Below are positions 58,091 through 64,000 of a stretch of 64,000 bases of DNA, one piece after another (within the stretch, counting starts at the first letter, position 1; each line of letters starts with the position of its first letter). The stretch is from Clostridiaceae bacterium. GTDB taxonomy: Bacteria; Bacillota; Clostridia; Oscillospirales; Acutalibacteraceae. Under the pieces are notes generated by a model. That model had not been told where the DNA came from. It searched no databases and saw nothing but the letters and a program-made list of their open reading frames with translations. A program made the translations under genes and the position numbers. The stretch is from assembly GCA_021769555.1 (NCBI GenBank), contig JAETSR010000009.1:1-64000 (forward strand), read 5' to 3'.

Positions 58091-59587
58091 TTAACGCCTT
58101 TCAAAATCCTTAATAATTTCCGTCAGCATACCCTCAAGGTCCGTCGGCAGCATTCCCCGCTCAGAGAACCTGTCCCGGCACCTATCCCCGGCCAGCCCGT
58201 GGAGGTATGCCCCGCCGGCCGCCGCCTCAAAGCACCCCGCCCCCTGGCTGAGGAACGCCCCTATAATGCCCGCCAGCACGTCCCCGCTGCCGCCTTTAGC
58301 CATGCCGGGATTGCCCGTTGGGTTCACGGCGAACCTGCCCTCGGGAGAGGCCGTGACCGTGGCCGCCCCCTTGAGCAGGGCTGTGCCGCCGGTAAGCTCC
58401 GAGAGCCGGAAAGCGGCGGGTATGCGCCCGCTCTGCACCTGTGCAATACTGCACCCCAGCAGCCGCGAGGCCTCCCCGGGGTGGGGGGTGATAACGTGGG
58501 GGGCCTCAAGCATCCTCAGGTCAAACCCTGTCCTCGCGCAGTAATTCAGCCCGTCGGCGTCTATAACCATAGGTACAGTGCACTCCTTAAACACCCGCCC
58601 GATAAGCTCATCCTGACCGTCCCCAAGCCCGCAGCCCAGCACACAGGCCGTGGCGGCTCTCATGGAGCGCGAAAGCTTCTCCCCGCCGTCCATAGAGTCC
58701 GTCACCGTGAAAACCGCCTCGGGCACCGCCCCGGCTATAATGGGGTAGACCCGCTCGTTACACACAATATCTAAGAGCCCCACCCCGCACCTAAGGGCCG
58801 CCCTGGCCGCCATAATGCACGCCCCGGCCATGCCCCAGCTGCCGCACACCATCAAAAGCCGCCCCCGGCTCCCCTTATTTACCTGCACATCGGCCGGCCC
58901 CAGCAGGGGAGAGAGGAGCTCAGGCCCGGCGGCCTCGCCCATGGTTTCAGCGGCCCCGGCCAGCTCCCCGGGCACACCCACCTGGCAGACCCTCACCTCC
59001 CCGCAGAACCCCTTGGCCGGATAGCTCACATGGGCGGGCTTGAGCCCGGTGAATGCCGCCGTGATATCAGCCCGGAAGGCGCCCTCACAGGCCCGCCCGC
59101 TGTCGCACTCGGTCCCGCTGGGCAGGTCCGCCGCAAGCTTATGGCCCCGCGCGCCGTTGGCCAGCCCCAGGTACTCAGCCGATATCCCGTCCAGCTCTCC
59201 CCTGAACCCGAACCCATACACACAGTCCACAATGAGCCCGGCCCCACTGATGGCGGCCCCGGCCTCCCCTCCGGGCCCCAGCACCCGGACAGTACCGGGG
59301 AGCCTTGCGAAGGCTCCCTTGGCAAGCTCAGTCCCCGGCTCCCCGTGGAGCAGGACCACCGTACAGCTTACCCCCATTCGGGCCAGCTCCCGGGCGCATA
59401 CAAAGCCGTCCCCGCCGTTATTCCCCCTGCCGCACAGCAGCACGGCGGCATTTGGGGCTCCCCATGCCTCAAGAGCCGCCCGGGCAAGGGCGCTCCCGGC
59501 CCTGTCCATCATTTCCCCGAGGCTTACCCCGGCCTTCTCGCCGGCCCCTTCCATGGACTGCATTTCCTTTCTGGTAAAAAGCTTCAT
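58091..59587 (-). CDS. nnrD: Bifunctional NAD(P)HX epimerase/dehydratase (NnrE-NnrD)
   Basis: A 498-aa metabolite-repair enzyme. The N-terminal YjeF/NnrE epimerase domain (1-210, with CGRGNNGGDGFVCAREL) interconverts R- and S-NAD(P)HX, and the C-terminal ribokinase-like NnrD domain (about 225-495, with VNPTGNPGMAKGGSGDVLAG) dehydrates the S-form using ATP/ADP. I chose the ATG at 59587 behind GGAGGG; the longer frame would add 25 residues spanning the promoter. It is divergent from the riboswitch-controlled ribU, which links flavin and nicotinamide metabolism only by position. Confidence 0.93.
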   Translation of the reverse strand: MKLFTRKEMQSMEGAGEKAGVSLGEMMDRAGSALARAALEAWGAPNAAVLLCGRGNNGGDGFVCARELARMGVSCTVVLLHGEPGTELAKGAFARLPGTVRVLGPGGEAGAAISGAGLIVDCVYGFGFRGELDGISAEYLGLANGARGHKLAADLPSGTECDSGRACEGAFRADITAAFTGLKPAHVSYPAKGFCGEVRVCQVGVPGELAGAAETMGEAAGPELLSPLLGPADVQVNKGSRGRLLMVCGSWGMAGACIMAARAALRCGVGLLDIVCNERVYPIIAGAVPEAVFTVTDSMDGGEKLSRSMRAATACVLGCGLGDGQDELIGRVFKECTVPMVIDADGLNYCARTGFDLRMLEAPHVITPHPGEASRLLGCSIAQVQSGRIPAAFRLSELTGGTALLKGAATVTASPEGRFAVNPTGNPGMAKGGSGDVLAGIIGAFLSQGAGCFEAAAGGAYLHGLAGDRCRDRFSERGMLPTDLEGMLTEIIKDFERR

Positions 59588-59606
59588 AAACACCCTCCGT
59601 CCGCCC

Positions 59607-59635
59607 TTGACAACGGGCCCAATAAATACTATAAT
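59607..59635 (+). promoter_or_regulatory. Promoter for the FMN riboswitch-ribU transcript
   Basis: TTGACA (59607-59612), 17 bp, TATAAT (59630-59635). Transcription would begin near 59642, just ahead of the aptamer. Confidence 0.75.
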
Positions 59636-59662
59636 TATACCAGCAAAAGGTCTTCGGGGCAA
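59634..59662 (-). promoter_or_regulatory. Promoter for nnrD, overlapping the ribU promoter
   Basis: Minus strand: TTGCCC (59657-59662), 17 bp, TATAAT (59634-59639) with TGG before the -10. Its -10 shares two bases with the plus-strand -10, and its -35 lies inside the FMN aptamer. Confidence 0.65.
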
Positions 59663-59773
59663 GGTGAAATTCCTTACCGGCAGTTAAAGTCTGCGAGCGC
59701 CTGCCGAGTTTTCGGCGGCGTTGAACCGGTGTGATTCCGGTACCGACGGTTACAGTCCGGATGAGAGAAGACC
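59649..59773 (+). ncRNA. FMN riboswitch (RFN element)
   Basis: P1 is GGTCTTC (59649-59655) with GAAGACC (59767-59773). The conserved RFN boxes are present in order: GGGGCAAGGTGAAATTCC, TACCGGC, CTGCGAGCG, GTGATTCCGGTACCGACGG and AGTCCGGATGAGAGAAG. It senses FMN and represses riboflavin uptake or synthesis. A competing stem (59773-59792) and then a terminator (59804) follow, indicating control at transcription. Confidence 0.96.
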
Positions 59774-59803
59774 GCGGCGTATTTCTGCCGCGCGTTCGCA
59801 TAG

Positions 59804-59833
59804 CCCCGGGCGTTTTCACGTCCGGGGATTTTC
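59804..59833 (+). terminator. Riboswitch expression-platform terminator
   Basis: CCCCGGGCGT (59804-59813), loop TTTC, ACGTCCGGGG (59818-59827, one G-U pair), then ATTTTC. It lies 46 nt before ribU and would form when FMN binds. Confidence 0.75.
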
Positions 59834-59878
59834 ATGCTTTAAAGGCCTTTGCAAATTTACACGAAAGGTCATGATATT

Positions 59879-60481
59879 ATGGAACAGGCAAGTAAAGTCA
59901 AAAGAGTAAACATCCGGGCCCTGGCGGTCACGGCGGTGCTGGGGGCGGCGGCCTCGGCGCTGATGTTCATCGGCATACACGTGCCCCTTATGCCCAGCTT
60001 CCTGCAGCTGGATTTCAGCGAGCTGCCGGCGCTGATAGCCTCCTTCAGCCTGGGGCCGCTCTCGGGAGCGGCGGTCTGCCTGATTAAGAACCTGGTGCAC
60101 CTTTTCGCCACCAGCACCGGCGGCGTGGGGGAGCTGAGCAATTTCCTTTTGGGCGCGGCCTTCGTGCTCCCGGCGGGAATGATATACCGTGCCAAGAAGA
60201 CCCGCCCGGGAGCGCTCATAGGCGCCCTCACAGGGGCCGCGGCTATGGCCGTCCTCAGCCTGCCCAGCAACTATTTCATAGTCTACCCGGCATACGGCCT
60301 TGTAATGCCCATGGAGGCGATACTGGACATGTACAGGGCGATAAACCCGAACGTGCACAGCCTCTGGGACGCGCTGATATGGTTCAACATGCCCTTCACC
60401 TTCGTCAAGGGGCTTCTCAGCACGGCGATTACATTCCTGATATACAAGCGTATCTCGCCGATACTAAAGGGGACAAAATAA
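59879..60481 (+). CDS. ribU: Riboflavin ECF transporter S component RibU
   Basis: A 200-aa membrane protein with about six hydrophobic segments. ALMFIGIHVPLMPSFLQLDF and LPALIASFSLGPLSGAAVCL, followed by IKNLVHLFATSTGGVGELSN, match the RibU riboflavin-binding family. It takes up riboflavin using the shared ECF ATPase/T module encoded elsewhere. The FMN riboswitch upstream settles the substrate class. I chose the ATG at 59879 behind GAAAGG. Confidence 0.95.
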   Translation: MEQASKVKRVNIRALAVTAVLGAAASALMFIGIHVPLMPSFLQLDFSELPALIASFSLGPLSGAAVCLIKNLVHLFATSTGGVGELSNFLLGAAFVLPAGMIYRAKKTRPGALIGALTGAAAMAVLSLPSNYFIVYPAYGLVMPMEAILDMYRAINPNVHSLWDALIWFNMPFTFVKGLLSTAITFLIYKRISPILKGTK

Positions 60482-60490
60482 GGTAAAAAA

Positions 60491-60532
60491 GAGCTGTCTG
60501 CGAGTCCTTTCGCAAACAGCTCATATTTTTTG
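60491..60532. terminator. Bidirectional terminator between ribU and the diguanylate cyclase gene
   Basis: GAGCTGT-C-TGCG (60491-60502), 8-nt loop, CGCA-A-ACAGCTC (60511-60522), with ATATTTTTT after it on the plus strand and TTTTTTACC after it on the minus strand. Confidence 0.85.
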
Positions 60533-60542
60533 CCCGCATATC

Positions 60543-61922
60543 TTACTTATCCCCGGGCAGCCTCATGCCCTCCTCATAAAACCGGCACCCGCCGCCTCCG
60601 TCCTTCTTCACCGCGCAGAGCGCCGCGTCCGCCTGGCGGTACAGCTCGTCCGTAAAGCCCATGGGCGAGAACGCCCCGCCCGCGCTGAGGGACACCGGCG
60701 GCAGGCTTCCCCCCGGATGGGCGAGCCTGCGGTTCATGTCCCGGAGCTTCTGGCAGAGGGCCTTCTGCTGCTCGGGGCCGACCTCGTCCATAATAACGGC
60801 AAACTCGTCGCCGCCTATGCGCGCCGGGTAGTCCGAGGTGCGAAAGCTCTCTTTCAGCATATCCGCCGCAAGCTTCAGCACCTTATCACCCGCCTCATGG
60901 CCGTAGCCGTCGTTTATCAGGCGGAACCGGTCCACATCTATGAGCATAAGGGCGATGGGCCTGGGCTTTAGGCGCATCATATTCTTCATCTGGTCAAAGG
61001 CTGAGCGGTTGAGTATGCCAGTCAGCCCGTCGTGCTCGGCCTGGTGCCGAAGGAGCATTTCGTTGGCGGCGTTGAGCTCATGAATGCTGTTATAGGTCAG
61101 GGCCAGGTGCTTGAACTCATAGGACCCGGTCACCTCCATGCGCCTGTCCTCGTGCAGGCACTTTACATACACGCTCAGGGGCTTCACAATGAGTATGGAT
61201 ATCATCACGAATATGAGCACGTTCAAAAGCAGCAGCAGGCTGAAGGCCAGCCGCTGGGTGGTCATGGCCCGGCTCAGGTCCGACATGGACATTTCCTGGC
61301 GGTGCTGGGTGCCGGACATCACGTCGTTTATAAAAGCCTCCACATTGTCGTTGATGAGCGCTTTCCTGGCCTGATACTCCTCGCCGAAGACCTTCTCCCT
61401 TGAAAGCTCAATCTTTTCCTCCCGGGAGAGAGCTTTATGTCCCGGGAAAAGCTCCGTCTCATCCACCTCCGGGGGCAGGTCCGATATCCCCGCGCCCTCG
61501 GCGGCAAGGCGTATGGCGTATATCTCCAGCTCCGTCAGCTGGTTCGAGCGCTCAAGGGCCTTGCTCAGGTATTCCCGGGCCCTCTCCCCGGCCTGGGTGC
61601 TCAAATGCTCAAGGGCAAGCTCCCTGCGGCGGTCCACGTTTATCTCGTGAAAATAGTTCTCCATATACTCGGGCTTCAGCGTGAAGGTGAACAGGCGCAC
61701 CTGCTCCGTAAGGTAGTCCGAGCCCGCCGTCACCAGGGCCGCGTTCTCCTGGCAGGAGATATACAGGTCCGTGGCGTTTTTCATGTCCGTGTACTCCCCC
61801 GCCGCGTGGAAGCTGATAACCAGCAGGGCCGCGTACAGCAGCACCGACAGGGCCATCACCCCAAAATTAACATGGCGCACGCTCACGCCCCGAACCCTGG
61901 CTTTCTTCTTTCCGGTCTCCAT
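60543..61922 (-). CDS. Membrane diguanylate cyclase (GGDEF)
   Basis: A 459-aa protein that makes c-di-GMP. Transmembrane helices near 20-40 (FGVMALSVLLYAALLVISF) and 228-250 (AFSLLLLLNVLIFVMISILI) flank a ~185-residue extracellular sensory region with a long helical look. The GGDEF domain (about 300-450) has DHDGLTGILNR-type entry (EHDGLTGILNRSAF), the active site RIGGDEFAVI, and the inhibitory I-site RxxD (RTSD) five residues before it. Both sites look functional. I chose the ATG at 61922; the TTG at 61931 lies directly on the AGGAG. It ties to the PilZ protein near the other end of the window. Confidence 0.92.
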   Translation of the reverse strand: METGKKKARVRGVSVRHVNFGVMALSVLLYAALLVISFHAAGEYTDMKNATDLYISCQENAALVTAGSDYLTEQVRLFTFTLKPEYMENYFHEINVDRRRELALEHLSTQAGERAREYLSKALERSNQLTELEIYAIRLAAEGAGISDLPPEVDETELFPGHKALSREEKIELSREKVFGEEYQARKALINDNVEAFINDVMSGTQHRQEMSMSDLSRAMTTQRLAFSLLLLLNVLIFVMISILIVKPLSVYVKCLHEDRRMEVTGSYEFKHLALTYNSIHELNAANEMLLRHQAEHDGLTGILNRSAFDQMKNMMRLKPRPIALMLIDVDRFRLINDGYGHEAGDKVLKLAADMLKESFRTSDYPARIGGDEFAVIMDEVGPEQQKALCQKLRDMNRRLAHPGGSLPPVSLSAGGAFSPMGFTDELYRQADAALCAVKKDGGGGCRFYEEGMRLPGDK

Positions 61923-61977
61923 TTTCCTCAACTCCTGAAGGTTGGACTTCCGTGCAGAATTTATACTTTATGTTTAA

Positions 61978-64000
61978 CTATATGCTGAACATCAGCTCGG
62001 CATATGTGGGGAAGGGCCAGTGCTCCCTGCCGGCATTCTGCTCCATCTCGTCGACAGTAAGCCTCAGGCGCTCCATGGCCGGGATTATGCTGTCCCTGTA
62101 GTGGGTGGCGGCAGTGAGGACATTAGCGCTCCCGGAGCGGGGGTCGCAGAGATATTCCTCCAGCTCCCCAACCTGTGCATAGGCCCGGTCCAGCAGGGCC
62201 GAGAGCTTCTCGATAAGCCCGCACTCCCCGGAGCAGGGCAGCCCGGGAAGGACCGCGCGCTTATTCCCCACAGCCCCCGCAAGGGTGGAGATATACCCGC
62301 TCACAGCCGGGAAAATCTCCTGGCGCACCATGCTTATCATAGTCAGGCTCTCAATATTCAGCGTCTTGACATATTCCTCCATAATCGTCTCATACCTTGC
62401 CTCCATCTCGGCCTCGGTATATATCCTGTGGCGCTTAAAGAGCTCCACGTTCTTCTGGTCCAGGTACCTTGGCAGGGCGTCCACGGTGGTGCGCAGGTTC
62501 AGGAGCCCCCGCCTTCTAGCCTCCTGCACCCACTGCTCGGAGTAGCCGTCGCCGTTGAAAATAATGCGCTTATGCTCGCTCATCACATGGCGGACCAGGG
62601 CGTTCACGGCCTTTGGCATATCCGTCTGCCCCTCCAAAGCCTCGGAGAACTGCCTTAATTCCTCGGCCACGATGGTGTTCAGCATGATATTGGGGCAGGC
62701 AATGGATATGGCCGAGCCAAGGGAGCGGAACTCAAACTTATTGCCGGTGAAGGCAAAGGGGGAGGTGCGGTTGCGGTCTGTATTGTCCATATTGAAGTCC
62801 GGCAGCACCCGCACGCCGGTCTGCAGCTTTTTCTGCTCCATGCTGCCGCAGGGCCTCCCGGCCTCTATGCCCTCCAAAAGGGCCGTCAGGTCGTCCCCGA
62901 GGAACATGGAGATAATGGCCGGGGGAGCTTCGTTGGCCCCGAGCCTGTGGTCGTTGCCAGCTGAGGCCACGGATATACGCAGAAGGTCCTGATATTCGTC
63001 AACGCCCTTTACCACCGCGGCGAGTATCAGCAGGAAGGGCAGGTTCTCCCAGGGGCGCTTGCCAGGGTCCAGGAGGTTGCGCCCGGTGTCGGTCTGGAGG
63101 GACCAGTTATTGTGCTTGCCGCTGCCGTTCACCCCCGCAAAGGGCTTCTCATGCAGTAAACACACCAAGCCGTGCCTATCCGCAACATTCCGCATGACCT
63201 CCATAGTCAGCTGGTTATGGTCACAGGCGATATTAGTGGTGCTGAAGATTGGGGCAAGCTCGTGCTGGGCGGGGGCCACCTCGTTGTGCTTTGTCTTGGC
63301 GAGCACCCCCAGCTTCCAGAGCTCCCGGTCCAGGTCCCGCATAAATTCGGCGACCCTTGGCTTTATGGCCCCGTAGTAGTGGTCCTCAAGCTCCTGGCCC
63401 TTGGGGGCCCTGGCCCCGAAGAGGGTGCGCCCGGTGAACATCAGGTCCCGCCGCTTTTTATAGAGCTCCTTGTCTATGAGAAAGTACTCCTGCTCGGGCC
63501 CCACGGTTGTGATGACCTGCTGGGTCTTCTCGTCCCCCAGTATCCGAAGCACCCTCACGGCCTGATTGCCCAGCGCCTCCATAGACCGGAGCAGAGGCGT
63601 TTTCTTATCCAGCACCTCCCCGCTGTAGGAGCAGAAGGCGGTGGGTATGTACAGGGAGTCCCCCTTCACAAAGGCATAGGAGGTGGGGTCCCAGGCAGTG
63701 TAGCCCCTGGCCTCAAAGGTAGCCCTAAGGCCACCCGAGGGGAACGAGGACGCGTCCGGCTCGCCCTTTATCAGCTCCCTGCCGGAGAACTGCATTATCA
63801 CCCGGCCGTCGCTGGTGGGGGAGATAAAGCTGTCGTGCTTTTCGGCGGTAATGCCGTTCAGGGGCTGGAACCAGTGGGTATAGTGGGTAGCCCCCAGCTC
63901 CACGGCCCAGTCCTTCATGGCCGTGGCCACGGCGTTAGCAACAGTAAGGTCCAGGTCCTTGCCCTCGTCGATGGTCTTGCGAAGGGAGCGGTACACATCC
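61978..64000 (-). CDS. glnN: Glutamine synthetase type III (GlnN), 5' end outside window
   Basis: At least 674 residues of a GSIII enzyme (normally about 700-730 aa) that makes glutamine from glutamate, ammonia and ATP. The frame runs through the right edge: the codon at 63994 is an internal GTG, and the sequence there ([18 protein letters not shown]) fits about 25-45 residues after a usual GSIII start. Signatures: [35 protein letters not shown], and [20 protein letters not shown]. No terminator is seen before the neighbouring cyclase gene, 55 bp away. Confidence 0.95.
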   Translation of the reverse strand, partial: DVYRSLRKTIDEGKDLDLTVANAVATAMKDWAVELGATHYTHWFQPLNGITAEKHDSFISPTSDGRVIMQFSGRELIKGEPDASSFPSGGLRATFEARGYTAWDPTSYAFVKGDSLYIPTAFCSYSGEVLDKKTPLLRSMEALGNQAVRVLRILGDEKTQQVITTVGPEQEYFLIDKELYKKRRDLMFTGRTLFGARAPKGQELEDHYYGAIKPRVAEFMRDLDRELWKLGVLAKTKHNEVAPAQHELAPIFSTTNIACDHNQLTMEVMRNVADRHGLVCLLHEKPFAGVNGSGKHNNWSLQTDTGRNLLDPGKRPWENLPFLLILAAVVKGVDEYQDLLRISVASAGNDHRLGANEAPPAIISMFLGDDLTALLEGIEAGRPCGSMEQKKLQTGVRVLPDFNMDNTDRNRTSPFAFTGNKFEFRSLGSAISIACPNIMLNTIVAEELRQFSEALEGQTDMPKAVNALVRHVMSEHKRIIFNGDGYSEQWVQEARRRGLLNLRTTVDALPRYLDQKNVELFKRHRIYTEAEMEARYETIMEEYVKTLNIESLTMISMVRQEIFPAVSGYISTLAGAVGNKRAVLPGLPCSGECGLIEKLSALLDRAYAQVGELEEYLCDPRSGSANVLTAATHYRDSIIPAMERLRLTVDEMEQNAGREHWPFPTYAELMFSI

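Overview
The window is chromosomal DNA from a motile, Gram-positive-type anaerobe, most likely a GC-rich member of the Clostridia (possibly the Oscillospirales). The pointers are a Bacillus/Clostridium-style flagellar gene order (flgM-flgN-flgK-flgL-yviE-fliW-csrA; flgB to flhA; FliY rather than a plain FliN; CheC/CheD/CheV), an S-layer-homology surface protein, a type III glutamine synthetase, frequent TTG/GTG starts, and heavy use of ATA and AGG codons. This placement is an inference from gene content, not from a marker gene. No rRNA, tRNA, CRISPR array, insertion sequence or phage gene was seen.

Layout. 1-3749 (minus strand): a partial SLH protein, then YlqG-like, FlhB-tail (FlhX/YlqH-like) and PilZ genes. 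4004-8622: cheA-cheW-cheR-cheB. 8782-14198: flgM, flgN, flgK, flgL, yviE-like, fliW, csrA. 14259-15849 (minus): ComFB-like and ParA-like genes with three 20-bp direct repeats at the 3' end of parA. 16051-19445: fliD, fliS and a FliT-like chaperone. 19501-21391: an orphan promoter with a hairpin array, a membrane-anchored C39-like peptidase, and a divergent FtsE-like protein that has lost its ATPase residues. 21708-26188: a chemoreceptor, an FtsA-like protein with an unusual C-terminus, and a small lipoprotein. 26412-53513: one nearly continuous 27-kb block of 31 flagellar and chemotaxis genes (flgB to an EAL-HDOD gene), ended by a clear terminator. 53588-64000: a shortened nucleotidyltransferase, a GlgX-type debranching enzyme, a tandem CmpB membrane protein, an NAD(P)HX repair enzyme, an FMN riboswitch with ribU, a diguanylate cyclase, and glnN, which runs off the right edge.

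How it works together. The cluster encodes almost a whole flagellum: export gate, C-ring, rod, hook, junctions, cap, chaperones, stator, the sigma-28/FlgM checkpoint and the FliW/CsrA circuit. It also has a CheA-W-R-B-C-D-V-Y pathway with one receptor. Flagellin, flhF and flhG are not in the window. Cyclic-di-GMP links appear several times: a PilZ protein, a GGDEF enzyme with an intact active site and I-site, a degenerate EAL-HDOD protein, and a ComFB-family protein. Housekeeping promoters are easy to read here, usually a TTGNNN-like box, 17 bp, then TATAAT, often with an upstream TG. Two sites instead resemble sigma-28 promoters, before flgM and before fliD.

The observations most worth follow-up are the inactivated FtsE-like protein, the 200-nt structured leader between motA and motB, the recent tandem duplication of a FliM-type CheY-docking motif inside FliY, the AT-rich insertions in exposed flagellar proteins, the parA-proximal repeats, and the small family of co-varying palindromes between flagellar genes.
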